NCBI RefSeq assembly: GCF_016458235.1 | Contig: NZ_JAEMHK010000002.1 | Coordinates: forward strand, 310,001 to 374,000 | Direction: 5' to 3' | Length of the DNA: 64,000 nt | Origin: Geomonas propionica | GTDB lineage: Bacteria > Desulfobacterota > Desulfuromonadia > Geobacterales > Geobacteraceae | Notes under the pieces: model-generated | Told to the model about the DNA's origin: nothing | Databases searched by the model: none | Seen by the model: the letters and a program-made list of their open reading frames with translations, nothing else | In this document: positions 1 to 9,149 of the stretch, piece after piece | Position numbering within the stretch: position 1 is the first letter of the stretch | Layout of the letters: every line of letters starts with the position of its first letter | Position numbers and translations under genes: made by a program

Positions 1-460
1 TGGCATAGGTGACCCGGAAGGTGTACGTGTCCGGGGCTTGGGCGCTTTGCACCTGCTTGAAATCCTCGGCGTAGGCGGTCGGGGTCTTGGGATCGACGGT
101 AACGCGGTAGGTGTAAAGCACGTCGCGGGAGGTGAAGTCGTGGCCGTCGTGCCACTTCACCCCGCGCCGCAGGTGGAAGGTGATCTGCAGCCCGTCCGGG
201 GAAACCTCCCACGACTCGGCCAGGTCCCCTTCCAGCTTCAGGTTCTTGTCGTAGCGCACCAGCCCGTTATAAACGAGCCCGGAGATGTCGCTGGAAGAGC
301 TGTCCGAAGCGAGGATCGGGATCAGGTTGGAGGGTTCGCCGATGCTGCCGGTGACGAACTGCGCTCCCCCCTGCGACTGCGCCTTATTCCAAGGCGCATC
401 CTTCCCGCAGGCAGCTAAAAAAAGGAAGAGCAGGAAGCAGACGGCGCGGGCCAGGCTCAT
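1..460 (-). CDS. Peptide-type ABC transporter substrate-binding lipoprotein (partial)
   Basis: The product is a periplasmic solute-binding protein of the SBP_bac_5 (DppA/OppA) family, which delivers oligopeptides or similar ligands to an ABC importer. Only the N-terminal 153 codons are present; the rest lies beyond base 1. Residues 1-17 form a hydrophobic signal ending in LAAC, so C18 should be lipidated. The mature part has family features: an early LVYNGLVRYD strand and a VKWHDG segment. The ATG at 460 overlaps the TGA of the upstream TPR gene as ATGA, so the two are probably translationally coupled. The ligand cannot be told from this part. Confidence 0.85.
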   Translation of the reverse strand, partial: MSLARAVCFLLFLFLAACGKDAPWNKAQSQGGAQFVTGSIGEPSNLIPILASDSSSSDISGLVYNGLVRYDKNLKLEGDLAESWEVSPDGLQITFHLRRGVKWHDGHDFTSRDVLYTYRVTVDPKTPTAYAEDFKQVQSAQAPDTYTFRVTYA

Positions 461-2175
461 TTCTCACCGGCTTCCTGGCGGCAGTGTTTGATCTTCTCGG
501 CAAGCTCGGCGCCCTGCTCGGGCTCCATCTTCTGCAGCTTCTTGTAGAGCGGCAGCGCCTTTTTATAGGCGTGGATGGCGCAGTAGACGTCGGCCAGGTG
601 ACCAATCACGGTGGCATCCCCGCCGGACAGCTCCACAGCCCGCTCCAGTTGCGCGATGGCGTCGTTATAACGCTTGAGCTTGAAATAGGTCCACCCCAGG
701 CTGTCCAGGATGAAACCGTCGTCCGGCCTCAGGCTCACCGCCTTTTTCAGGTAGGTCAGCGCCTCCTCCAGGTTCACCTCCATCTCGGCGTAGGTGTACC
801 CCAGGTAGTTGAGCGCCTGCGGATCGTCGGGAGTCACTTCCAGCACCCTCTTCATCATGGTGACAGAGAGTTCCTTCTGCCCCATCTTGTCGTAGAGGAT
901 GCCCAGCCGGAACAGCACCCGCGGATCGGACTGCAGCTTCAGGTCCATCGATTTCAACGCGTCGATACCGAGCTGGTACTGCTCCATCGATTCGTAGAAC
1001 CCGGCTAGGTGCAGGTAGGGCTCGACCTTGGAGGGCTGTTCTCCGATCTCCTTTTGGAGCAGGGCGATCCCCTTCTCCGGCTGCCCCTTCTCCTTGTACA
1101 GGTAGGCCAGGTGCCCCAGAGCATCGAGGTAGTACGGCGACTCCCGGGAGATCAGCTTAAACTCGGCGATCGCCTGGTCCACGTCCTCCTTCTCCTCGTA
1201 GGCGGAGGCGAGGTAGAAGCGGACCTGCTGCGCGCTGGGCTCGGCCACGAGGATATCCTGGAAGGTCTTGATCGCCTCGTCGTAGCGCTCCAGCTCGAGC
1301 AGCAGCAGGCCGATCTTGCGCGAGGTCTCCAGCGATTTCCCCCCCTTTTGCTGCAGCAGGGCGAGGGCTTCCTCGAGGCGCTTCTGCTGGATATAGAGCT
1401 GCGCCAGGTGCTGGATGACGTTGGCGTTGTTGGGGTTGATCTCCAGGAGATCCTTATAGCTGTCGATGGCGTCGGGAATCAGCCCCTGGGTCTCCTGGGA
1501 GATCCCCATCTCGATCAGGGCCTGTTCGAAATCGGGCTTGATGTCGACCGCCTTCTTGTAGTAGGCGAGCGCCTCCTTGGGGAGTCGCATCTGCTCGTAG
1601 GTCTTGGCGAGGTAGTAATACCCGAGGGCCGAGTCCGGCGAGGCCTTCACCAGCGCCTTCAGGGTATCAACCGCCTGCTCGTACTCGAAGCTCTTCAGGT
1701 AGTAGATGGCGATGTGCAGGTAGACCTCTTCCTTGGTCGGGTCGAGTTCGATCACCTTCTTGTAATGCTGGATCGCCTCCTTCTCGCGCTGCAGGGTCAT
1801 CAGGATGTTGCCGCACAACTGCTCGGCCTGCAGCGAAGCGGGATCGATGGCGATGGCGGCCTGGCACTCGGCCAGCGCGTCCTCGGGACGGTTCTGCTGC
1901 AGGTAGATCTGTGCGGCTGCGTTGTGCAGGAAAGCGGAGTTGGGATCGGCGGCAATCGCCTCGCGCAATAAGATCAGCGCCCCCTCCTGGTCCCCTTCGG
2001 AGGCACGCAGCCTGGCCATGGCGTACAGGGACAGGTTCCTCCCTGCTCCGGGGGTAGGGGTCGGCGCGATGACCGCGCCCAGATCGTTGAGCGGTGACGA
2101 GACCGAAGCTTGCTCGGTGGCGCAGGCGTTGATCAGCAAGGGCAGAAAAAGGAGCGCTAGACACTTCTTGGTCAT
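457..2175 (-). CDS. TPR-repeat lipoprotein
   Basis: This 572-residue protein begins with a short signal peptide and a lipobox-like LINAC, predicting lipidation at C18. From about residue 45 to 560 it is almost entirely tetratricopeptide repeats (recurrent A..Y...G, Y..A and P....A patterns spaced 34 residues), which make a superhelical protein-binding scaffold. No catalytic domain is visible. It shares an ATGA overlap with the downstream peptide-binding lipoprotein, suggesting one transcript and a common envelope role. The start ATG at 2175 is preceded by a modest AGGT Shine-Dalgarno. Partner proteins cannot be inferred. Confidence 0.85.
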   Translation of the reverse strand: MTKKCLALLFLPLLINACATEQASVSSPLNDLGAVIAPTPTPGAGRNLSLYAMARLRASEGDQEGALILLREAIAADPNSAFLHNAAAQIYLQQNRPEDALAECQAAIAIDPASLQAEQLCGNILMTLQREKEAIQHYKKVIELDPTKEEVYLHIAIYYLKSFEYEQAVDTLKALVKASPDSALGYYYLAKTYEQMRLPKEALAYYKKAVDIKPDFEQALIEMGISQETQGLIPDAIDSYKDLLEINPNNANVIQHLAQLYIQQKRLEEALALLQQKGGKSLETSRKIGLLLLELERYDEAIKTFQDILVAEPSAQQVRFYLASAYEEKEDVDQAIAEFKLISRESPYYLDALGHLAYLYKEKGQPEKGIALLQKEIGEQPSKVEPYLHLAGFYESMEQYQLGIDALKSMDLKLQSDPRVLFRLGILYDKMGQKELSVTMMKRVLEVTPDDPQALNYLGYTYAEMEVNLEEALTYLKKAVSLRPDDGFILDSLGWTYFKLKRYNDAIAQLERAVELSGGDATVIGHLADVYCAIHAYKKALPLYKKLQKMEPEQGAELAEKIKHCRQEAGEK

Positions 2176-2222
2176 GGGTTACCTGTGGCTTCGGTAGATT
2201 TCGGGCAAAATCTAAAAAACGC

Positions 2223-2255
2223 GGCACCCCGGTGGGATACAGTATCCGGGGTGGC
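2223..2255. other. GC-rich inverted repeat upstream of the TPR gene
   Basis: CACCCCGG and CCGGGGTG arms face each other around a short spacer, within the presumed 5' leader of the minus-strand TPR gene. There is no following T-run. It could be an RNA hairpin or a protein site. Confidence 0.4.
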
Positions 2256-2326
2256 GCGGTTAACAACATGAAAGCTAGCATAAATAGGTAACAGCGTCAA
2301 ACAACATTTAGATGCATTTTAAGCTG

Positions 2327-2354
2327 TTGCACCCCAAATGCGGTATGGTACTAT
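2327..2354 (+). promoter_or_regulatory. Putative sigma-70-type promoter
   Basis: TTGCAC at 2327-2332 and TACTAT at 2349-2354 are separated by 16 bp, and the start codon at 2389 lies 35 bp further on. This is the best promoter-like sequence in the divergent intergenic region for the plus-strand gene. Confidence 0.35.
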
Positions 2355-2388
2355 TCTTAAGTGAAATCATTGGCTTACCGGCAAAACA

Positions 2389-3951
2389 ATGGATCAAAAG
2401 CTTATAAAATCGCTACTTGAAGCACCAGCCTACCCCGAGCCGACGGCAGCGGTGCGCCTGGTCGAGACCCACGTCTCCTACATCTTCATCACCGACCACT
2501 TCGTATACAAGGTAAAAAAGGCCGTTGATTACGGCTTTTTAGACTTCACCACGCTCGACCGGCGTCGCTTTTACTGCGGCGAAGAGGTGCGCCTGAACCG
2601 GCGCCTGTGCCCCGACGTCTACCTGGGGGTCGTGGAACTGCGCCAAAGCGGTGACGGCGCCGCTTTCGCCGGCAGCGGCAAGGTCATCGACTACGCGGTC
2701 AAGATGAAGCGCCTGCCCCAGGAGCGCATGCTGGATCAACTCCTCAAGGACGGTGCCGCCTGCGCGGCCGACATGGCCCGCATCGCGGCCGCCGTGGCCT
2801 CTTTCCACGCCGGCGCGGACCAGGGCCCGCAGATCGCGGACTGCGGCGCTCCCGGCGTGATCGGCGAGAACTGGGAGCAGAACTTCCGCCAGAGCGCACC
2901 TTTCGTCGGCACCACGCTGCAGGGCAGGGAACTGGCAGAAATCCGCCAATGGGTGCACTCCTTCCTGGCCGCCGGCGAGACGCTGTTCCAGTCCCGTGTC
3001 ACCGGCGGTTTCATCAGAGACTGCGACGGCGACCTGCACTCCGGCAACATCTGTCTCACCGACCCGGTCTGCATCTTCGACTGCATCGAGTTCAACGAGC
3101 GCTTCCGTTACATAGATACCGCCGCCGACCTCGCGTTCCTGCTCATGGACCTGGAGTACGCCGGGCGCCCCGACCTGTCCCGGGAGCTGCTGGCCGCCTA
3201 TGGCGAGGCGAGCGGGGACCTGGGCATGGCGCCGCTGCTCGACTTCTACAAGGCGCAGCGCGCCTTCGTGCGCGGCAAGGTGACCAGCCTGCGCCTGGGT
3301 CAGCCGGGCATGAGCCCGGAGGAGTCCGCGGCGGTGCGGGACGCGGCCCGGCGTTACTTCCGCCTGGCACGCGGCTACACCCTGAGGGACCGGCTCACCC
3401 CGACACTCGTACTCACCTGCGGCTTGAGCGGCAGCGGCAAGAGCAGCCTGGCCGGCGAACTGGGCCGCGAACTCGGTTTCGACCTGATCCGCTCCGACCT
3501 GGTCCGCAAGGCGCTGGCCGGCGTCCGCGCGTCAGGGGTAGAGCCTGACGCCTCCTACCGGGCCGGGATCTACAGCGAGGAGATGGATCGCGCCACCTAC
3601 GGCGCCCTCCTGGCACAGGCGGAACTCTCCCTTACCGGCGGCAATGGCATCATCGTGGACGCGACCTTCCAGCGGCGCTCGGACCGGGAGCGGTTCCGGC
3701 AGCTCGCCGCGAGGCTCGGCGCTTCCTGCCTGGTCCTGGAGACCCGCTGCCCGGAAGCGGTCGCCCGCGAGCGCCTGGAGCGGCGACGCCACGATCCCGC
3801 CGAGGTGTCCGACGCCCGCTGGGAGCAGTACCAGCGGCAGCGGGCCGAGTTCGACGCGCCGCAGCCGGGGGAAAGTGTCCTCCTCGACAGCACCCTCCCG
3901 GTCTGGGACGAGGCGGAACGCGTGCTCGCCGCAATGGGGTTATCGGCATGA
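2389..3951 (+). CDS. Fused APH-like phosphotransferase / P-loop kinase
   Basis: The 520-residue protein joins two kinase folds. The N-terminal half (to about residue 310) resembles aminoglycoside/choline phosphotransferases, with the catalytic GDLHSGNI loop near residue 213 and a following IFDCIEF metal-binding segment. The C-terminal half has a Walker A GLSGSGKSS near residue 344 and looks like the zeta-toxin/gluconate-kinase type of small-molecule kinase. This two-domain arrangement is known as a conserved family of unknown substrate; it is not evidence of antibiotic resistance. Its TGA overlaps the ATG of the next gene (ATGA), tying it to the transporter-phosphatase module. Confidence 0.8.
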   Translation: MDQKLIKSLLEAPAYPEPTAAVRLVETHVSYIFITDHFVYKVKKAVDYGFLDFTTLDRRRFYCGEEVRLNRRLCPDVYLGVVELRQSGDGAAFAGSGKVIDYAVKMKRLPQERMLDQLLKDGAACAADMARIAAAVASFHAGADQGPQIADCGAPGVIGENWEQNFRQSAPFVGTTLQGRELAEIRQWVHSFLAAGETLFQSRVTGGFIRDCDGDLHSGNICLTDPVCIFDCIEFNERFRYIDTAADLAFLLMDLEYAGRPDLSRELLAAYGEASGDLGMAPLLDFYKAQRAFVRGKVTSLRLGQPGMSPEESAAVRDAARRYFRLARGYTLRDRLTPTLVLTCGLSGSGKSSLAGELGRELGFDLIRSDLVRKALAGVRASGVEPDASYRAGIYSEEMDRATYGALLAQAELSLTGGNGIIVDATFQRRSDRERFRQLAARLGASCLVLETRCPEAVARERLERRRHDPAEVSDARWEQYQRQRAEFDAPQPGESVLLDSTLPVWDEAERVLAAMGLSA

Positions 3952-4196
3952 AAACGAACGTAAGACAAATCGTGCTGCACCGGCTCAAGCTGAAGGACAC
4001 CTGGGTGATCTGCTTCGTGCTCGGCTTGGTGATGATGAATTACCCCTTCATCAGCATCTTCAACAAGTCCAGCCTCCCCTTCGGCATTCCGCTCCTCTAC
4101 CTGTACCTGCTGATCGGCTGGGTCTTTTCCATCTTCATCGTTTACCTGTTCAGCCGGGCGGCCAGCAAGGACACCGACACCAAGGGGCACATGTAA
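3948..4196 (+). CDS. Small two-helix membrane protein, SLC5 partner (DUF4212-like)
   Basis: This 82-residue protein has two hydrophobic helices (about residues 18-35 and 44-69) with short polar ends. Small proteins of this shape are regularly encoded just before sodium:solute symporter-like genes, where they are thought to be a small subunit. Here the ATG overlaps the previous stop (ATGA) and its TAA overlaps the ATG of the symporter-phosphatase gene by one base, so all three are likely to be co-translated. Family assignment rests on shape, the PFGIPLLYLYLL segment and position; the exact function is inferred. Confidence 0.6.
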   Translation: MKTNVRQIVLHRLKLKDTWVICFVLGLVMMNYPFISIFNKSSLPFGIPLLYLYLLIGWVFSIFIVYLFSRAASKDTDTKGHM

Positions 4197-7100
4197 TGCT
4201 GGACGTCAACTGGGTCTGGGGCACGGCCCTGCTCTACATAGCCTTTCTGTTCCTGGTCGCCTACTACGCCGACCAGCGCCAGAAGGCCGGTCGCAGCATC
4301 ACCGCCAACGCCTGGGTCTATGCCCTCTCCATCGCGGTCTACGCCACCTCCTGGACCTTCTACGGCTCGGTGGGGAAGGCCGCCACCACCGGCATCGACT
4401 TCCTCCCGGTCTACCTGGGCCCCACCCTCACCGCCTTCAGCTGGTGGTTCCTGCTCAAGAAGATGGTGCGCATCTCCAAAGAGAACAACATCACCTCCAT
4501 CGCCGACTTCATCAGCTCCCGCTACGGCTCCTCCCAGTGGCTGGGCGGGATCATCACCGTGATCACCCTGATGGGGGTGATGCCCTACATCGCCCTGCAA
4601 CTGAAGGCGATCTCCACCTCGTTCACCATCATCACCGGCTACCACGACTTCCACGTGGGCCTCATGGACCGAATCTACATCCCCTCCCCCCACCCGGGGC
4701 TCTTCACCGCGGTATTCCTGGCGGTGTTCAGCGTCCTGTTCGGGGCGAGGCACCTCATCTCCACTGAGCGCCACGACGGCCTGGTGGCCGCCATCGCGCT
4801 GGAATCGGTGGTGAAACTGTTCGCCATGCTCACCGTGGGCCTGTGCATCACCTATTTCGCCTTCAACGGCATGGGTGACATCTTCCAGCGCGTGCATCAG
4901 AAGGATCCGCAGCTGCTGGCGCGGCTCACCACCCTGGGTGACCGCGGCGACAACTCCTACGCCTCCATGTTCAGCATTCTGACCCTTTCCATGGGTGCCG
5001 TCATGCTCCTGCCGCGCCAGTTCCAGATCATGGTGCTGGAGAACGCGCACGAGTCGCACCTGAACTCGGCCTCTTGGCGCTTCCCCGCCTACATGTTCCT
5101 GATGAACCTGTTCGTGATGCCCATCGCCCTGGCCGGTGTGCTCCTGAACGGCAACAACGTCGGCGCCGACTACTTCGTGCTCACCCTCCCCATGCAGCTA
5201 GGCTACCCCTGGCTGGCGCTGGTCGCCTTCCTGGGCGGCTTCTCCGCCTCGGCCGGGATGGTCATGGTGGAATCGATCGCCGTCTCCACCATGCTCTTGA
5301 ACCATGTGCTGCTGCCGGTGGTGATCAGGCTCAAGCCACGCGCCTGGTTCCCACTGCTGCTCATCAACCTGAAACGCTTCGGCATCGTGCTGGTCATCCT
5401 CTTGGGCTACCTGTACCAGAGCGTGGTGGGCGAAAGCTACATGCTGGCCAACATGGGGCTCATCTCCTTCTCGGCGGCGATCCAGTTCGCACCGGCGCTG
5501 ATCGGCGGCCTCTACTGGCCCCGCGGCAACAAGGCGGGCGCCATCGTGGGGCTCTTGGCCGGCTTCGCGGTCTGGTTCTACACGCTGCTGATGCCCTCGC
5601 TGCTGCGCGCCGGCGGCTGGCAGGGGGACTTCCTGCTCAACGGCCCCTTCGGCATCGCCCTGTTGCGTCCCCAGGAGCTCTTCGGGCTGAGCGGGCTGGA
5701 CCCGTACACCCATACCCTGTTCTGGAGCATGTTCCTGAACATCGGCGCCTACCTCTCCCTGTCCATCCTCCTGGGCCAAGGGGAAAAGGAGCGCGAGCAG
5801 GTGAACCGCTTCGTCCGGGTCTTCACCCCCGAGAGCGCCACCCCCCACTGGGAGACCAAGCGCCTTTCCAAGCCGGTCACCATCGTGCAGTTCGTGAACC
5901 TCATGACCAAGTTCATCGGCGAGCAGCAGGCCGCCGCCGCCATCACCGACTACCTGGGCGACCGCGAGATCGACAGCAAGGGGGGAGTTTCCGAGTTCGA
6001 ACTCCCCAACCTGAAGCGCTTCGTGGAGAAGACCCTGGCCGGCTCGCTCGGCGGCGCCGCGGCGGGTGCTGTGGTCGAGAGTTTCCTCTCCGACATCGGT
6101 TCGCGCATGGAGCCGGTCTACGACATCTTTTCCACGGTGCGCACCTCGCGGGACCAGAGCCGCGAGGCCCTCTTCGTCAGGCTGCGCGCCTCGGAGATCA
6201 TGAACCGCTCGCTGGAGCTGGACATCATCATGGGGGACCTGCTGGAGCTGTTGCTGCGCGAGTTCAAGCTCGACCTCGCCGTGATCCGCCTTTTGAACGA
6301 GGAATCCGTGCTGCAGGTGCGCTGCTACCGCGGCGTCGGGGGAGAGCGGCTCACCGCGGAGGACCGCATCCTGGAGATCGACACCCACGTCGGAGAGGCC
6401 TTCCTCGGGTGCCGCACCGAGTTCTTCAACGACACCGCCTTCATCACCAAGCCGATCGCCAAGGAGATCTTCCGCCGGGAAGGGATCAAGTCCTTCGCCC
6501 ACATCCCCATCGCCAGCGAAGGGTCCCAACCGGTCGGCATCCTCTCGGTCTTTTCCCGCTCCATCGTCGGACTTTTCACCGAGCAGTTCGTGGAGCTGCT
6601 GGAGAGCCTCGCCGGCCAACTGGCGCAGGCCGTGCGCATCGTCGAGGAGCGCGAGGCGCGGGAACGGGAGCGGCGCCAGAAGGAGGCGGCTCTCTTGGAG
6701 AACGCCCGGGTCACCCGCGATCTGGAGCTCGCCAAGCAGATCCAGCTTTCGCTACTCCCGGAACACCCCCCCACCCTGCCCGGGGTGCGCATCGCCAGCC
6801 GCTGCGTCCCCGCCGCCCACGTGGGGGGGGACTACTACGACTTCTTCCAGCGCGGCGAAGAGGTGCTGGACCTGGTCATGGCGGACGTCTCCGGCCACAG
6901 TGTGGGTGCCGCCCTGATCATGGTGGAAACCCGCAGCGTGCTGAGGGCACAGATCACGGAGCCGGGCTCGGCCAGCGACCTCCTGAAACTGTTGAACGAG
7001 CTCCTCTACGACGACCTGACCGGCGCCGAGCTTTTCATCACCATGTTCTGCGCCAGGTACGATAGCTCCACCGGGATGCTCAGATACGCCAACGCCGGGC

Positions 7101-7432
7101 ACACCCGCCCCCTTTTGTTCCGTGCCGGTGCTCCGACGGAGCTGGACGCGGAGGGGCTCATCCTCGGCGTGGAGCGGGGCGTGGTCTTCGAGGAGCAGCG
7201 CATCGCGCTGCAGTCGGGAGATCTGCTCTTTATTTACACCGACGGCATCATCGAGGCCGAGAACGGGGAGGGAGAACTCTTCGGCATCCCGAGACTCTGC
7301 GCGCTGCTCGGCGCCATGCTGGAGCTGGAACCGGAGGTGGTGATCGAGAAGGTGCTCTCGGAGGTATCCGCCTACGCCTGGCCCAATCCTTTACAGGACG
7401 ACATATCCATGGTAGTCATGAAAGTTGCCTGA
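4196..7432 (+). CDS. SLC5 transporter-STAC-GAF-SpoIIE phosphatase fusion
   Basis: The 1078-residue protein starts at the ATG overlapping the preceding TAA. Residues 1 to about 525 form a many-helix sodium:solute symporter (SLC5/PutP) domain. Residues about 570-635 resemble the STAC linker found between SLC5 domains and signalling outputs (LAGSLGG core). A GAF domain follows (about 665-815), then a PP2C/SpoIIE serine phosphatase (about 840-1078) with the GGDYYD, ADVSGHSVGAAL, NAGHTRPLL and DDISMVV motifs that bind catalytic metal. Known relatives such as CbrA carry a histidine kinase instead. With the RsbV- and RsbW-like genes just downstream it should dephosphorylate the antagonist in response to solute or membrane state. 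Only the last link is inference. Confidence 0.88.
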   Translation: MLDVNWVWGTALLYIAFLFLVAYYADQRQKAGRSITANAWVYALSIAVYATSWTFYGSVGKAATTGIDFLPVYLGPTLTAFSWWFLLKKMVRISKENNITSIADFISSRYGSSQWLGGIITVITLMGVMPYIALQLKAISTSFTIITGYHDFHVGLMDRIYIPSPHPGLFTAVFLAVFSVLFGARHLISTERHDGLVAAIALESVVKLFAMLTVGLCITYFAFNGMGDIFQRVHQKDPQLLARLTTLGDRGDNSYASMFSILTLSMGAVMLLPRQFQIMVLENAHESHLNSASWRFPAYMFLMNLFVMPIALAGVLLNGNNVGADYFVLTLPMQLGYPWLALVAFLGGFSASAGMVMVESIAVSTMLLNHVLLPVVIRLKPRAWFPLLLINLKRFGIVLVILLGYLYQSVVGESYMLANMGLISFSAAIQFAPALIGGLYWPRGNKAGAIVGLLAGFAVWFYTLLMPSLLRAGGWQGDFLLNGPFGIALLRPQELFGLSGLDPYTHTLFWSMFLNIGAYLSLSILLGQGEKEREQVNRFVRVFTPESATPHWETKRLSKPVTIVQFVNLMTKFIGEQQAAAAITDYLGDREIDSKGGVSEFELPNLKRFVEKTLAGSLGGAAAGAVVESFLSDIGSRMEPVYDIFSTVRTSRDQSREALFVRLRASEIMNRSLELDIIMGDLLELLLREFKLDLAVIRLLNEESVLQVRCYRGVGGERLTAEDRILEIDTHVGEAFLGCRTEFFNDTAFITKPIAKEIFRREGIKSFAHIPIASEGSQPVGILSVFSRSIVGLFTEQFVELLESLAGQLAQAVRIVEEREARERERRQKEAALLENARVTRDLELAKQIQLSLLPEHPPTLPGVRIASRCVPAAHVGGDYYDFFQRGEEVLDLVMADVSGHSVGAALIMVETRSVLRAQITEPGSASDLLKLLNELLYDDLTGAELFITMFCARYDSSTGMLRYANAGHTRPLLFRAGAPTELDAEGLILGVERGVVFEEQRIALQSGDLLFIYTDGIIEAENGEGELFGIPRLCALLGAMLELEPEVVIEKVLSEVSAYAWPNPLQDDISMVVMKVA

Positions 7433-7523
7433 ACCGACAGTGGCGCCACTTGCTAAATGTCGGCACTTATTGCACAATAAATCTGGCGGTATACCGTACG
7501 GACCTCACAACAAGGAGATGGTT

Positions 7524-7865
7524 ATGAACCTAGCGAGCGAGACGAGGAACGACGTTGTAATCATATACGTCAAGGAGGAAAGGCTGGACGCGCACAACTC
7601 CACCGAACTGAAAAGCGCGGTACAAAAGCTTTTCGAGGACGGCAAGAAGAACGTTCTGGTGGACTTGAAAGATGTACGTTTTATCGACAGTTCCGGGTTG
7701 GGCGCGCTGGTCTCGGGGTTCAAGAACGCCATCTCGCACCAGGGCAACCTGAAACTTTCCTCGCTGCAGTCCCAGGTCAAGTCGATGTTCGAGCTGACCC
7801 GCCTGCACCGGGTTTTCGAGATCTTCCCTTCCACTGTGGAGGCGGTGGAGAACTTTCAGTCCTAG
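7524..7865 (+). CDS. STAS-domain anti-sigma factor antagonist (RsbV-like)
   Basis: This 113-residue protein is a single STAS domain, with the conserved VRFIDSSGLGALV loop whose serine is phosphorylated by the partner kinase and dephosphorylated by a SpoIIE-type phosphatase. The start at 7524 is chosen because AAGGAG at 7512-7517 sits six bases upstream; the ATG at 7518 would abut it. It lies between the phosphatase gene and the RsbW-like kinase gene, the usual order of a partner-switching cassette. When unphosphorylated it should sequester the kinase and free the kinase's other partner, whose identity is not evident here. Confidence 0.9.
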   Translation: MNLASETRNDVVIIYVKEERLDAHNSTELKSAVQKLFEDGKKNVLVDLKDVRFIDSSGLGALVSGFKNAISHQGNLKLSSLQSQVKSMFELTRLHRVFEIFPSTVEAVENFQS

Positions 7866-7896
7866 CGGGTCAGGCGCCGGCAAAGCGAGGCATCAG

Positions 7897-8319
7897 ATGG
7901 GAAACACGATCGAGGTCGACATAAAGGTTCCCAACAAGACCAGGTACCTGAGTCTAATCGGGAAGATCGGGGAAGATATCGCCCGGGAGCTGGAACGCTA
8001 CAGCGGCGACAAGGAGGTATTGGCCTACCATCTGAACCTGGTCCTTACCGAGGCGATGGTGAACGCCATCAAGCACGCCGGCCCCAAGGAGCCTGAAAAA
8101 CTGGTGCGCATCGTGATCACGCTGCACCATGACGACCTGACCATCAGGGTCTACGACGACGGCCAGGGGTTCGACATCAACACCATCCCGGCCCCCAACT
8201 TCGAAGAGTTGGAGGACCGGGGCCGGGGGATCTTCCTGATCCGCACGTTGATGGACTCCGTGGCCTACCGGAAAAACTGCAAGGAAAACATGCTGGAAAT
8301 GAAGAAAAAGCTCTCCTGA
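7897..8319 (+). CDS. RsbW-like serine kinase / anti-sigma factor
   Basis: The 140-residue protein is a stand-alone GHKL ATPase domain: N box LTEAMVNAIKHA, G1 box VYDDGQGFD and G2 box DRGRGIFLI. This is the size and layout of RsbW/SpoIIAB kinases, which phosphorylate an RsbV-type antagonist and otherwise bind a sigma factor or effector. It begins 31 bases after the antagonist gene and ends directly against the convergent lgt gene with no intervening base. No sigma factor is encoded alongside, so its target is elsewhere or is not a sigma factor. Confidence 0.88.
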   Translation: MGNTIEVDIKVPNKTRYLSLIGKIGEDIARELERYSGDKEVLAYHLNLVLTEAMVNAIKHAGPKEPEKLVRIVITLHHDDLTIRVYDDGQGFDINTIPAPNFEELEDRGRGIFLIRTLMDSVAYRKNCKENMLEMKKKLS

Positions 8320-9093
8320 TCACCCCCGCCTGCAGCGATAGCACACCATCGCCACGCCCAGCAGGAACATCGGCAAGCTCAGCATCTGCCCCATCGACAA
8401 TCCCCCCAGGACGAATCCGAGCTGCTCGTCGGGCTGCCTGACGAACTCTACCAGGAAGCGGAACAAGCCGTACAGCGCGATGAAGGACCAGACCACCACG
8501 CCGTCATGGCGCACCCTCTTGGAAACCTGGTACAAGACCAGGAACATGAGCGGTCCTTCCAGGAAGGCCTCGTAAAGCTGCGACGGATGGCGCGGCAGCG
8601 GCCCTCCGGTCGGGAAAACGATGCCCCAGGGGACGTCGGTGACCCGGCCGTAGAGTTCGCCGTTGATGAAGTTGCCGATGCGGCCGAAGCCAAGCCCCAC
8701 CGGAGCCGCCAGGAACCCCAAGTCGGCCAGCGGGTAAAAGCCCACTTTGAACTTGCGCACGAAATAAATGCTCGCCAAAAGGGCGCCGATCAGTCCGCCG
8801 TGGAAGGACATCCCCCCCTCCCATACCGCGAACAGCTTGAGCGGGTGGGCGAGGTAGAAGGCGAAGTTGTAGAACAGGATGTAGCCCAGGCGCCCGCCCA
8901 GGATCACCCCCACCGCGACGGTGAAGATGAGGTCGGCGACCTGGTCCCGGTTCAGGGGGAGCCCCTTTCGCTTCACCCCGGAGAGGATGATGAAGTAGGC
9001 GGCGACGAAGCCGCAGATGTACATGAGACCGTACCAGCGGAATTCCAGCGGCCCGAGGCGCAGGAAGACCGGGTCGATGTTCGGGAAGATCAT
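8320..9093 (-). CDS. lgt: Prolipoprotein diacylglyceryl transferase
   Basis: Lgt transfers diacylglycerol from phosphatidylglycerol to the lipobox cysteine of prolipoproteins at the inner membrane, the first step of lipoprotein maturation. The 257-residue product is the usual length, has about seven hydrophobic helices, and carries the Lgt signature GRIGNFINGELYGR with its essential arginine, asparagine and glutamate, plus the HGGLIGAL segment with the conserved histidine. Its stop codon abuts the stop of the convergent kinase gene. Several predicted lipoproteins in this window would be its substrates. Confidence 0.97.
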   Translation of the reverse strand: MIFPNIDPVFLRLGPLEFRWYGLMYICGFVAAYFIILSGVKRKGLPLNRDQVADLIFTVAVGVILGGRLGYILFYNFAFYLAHPLKLFAVWEGGMSFHGGLIGALLASIYFVRKFKVGFYPLADLGFLAAPVGLGFGRIGNFINGELYGRVTDVPWGIVFPTGGPLPRHPSQLYEAFLEGPLMFLVLYQVSKRVRHDGVVVWSFIALYGLFRFLVEFVRQPDEQLGFVLGGLSMGQMLSLPMFLLGVAMVCYRCRRG

Positions 9094-9149
9094 GCTGCAT
9101 TCTCCAACGTGATGGTAGTCATTGTGCCCGACTCGGGCCCAAGGCAGAA

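Noticed and set aside
2389-3951. Aminoglycoside resistance gene
   Set aside because: The APH-like half is fused to a P-loop kinase in a conserved chromosomal family; resistance is not supported.
5074-7065. Long open frame (663 codons) inside the SLC5-SpoIIE gene in another frame
   Set aside because: It overlaps a gene with clear domains and its product is arginine- and proline-rich without motifs, typical of GC-rich shadows.
7440-7500. Sigma-54 promoter before the RsbV-like gene (GGCACTTATTGCA)
   Set aside because: GG and GC are eight bases apart instead of ten.
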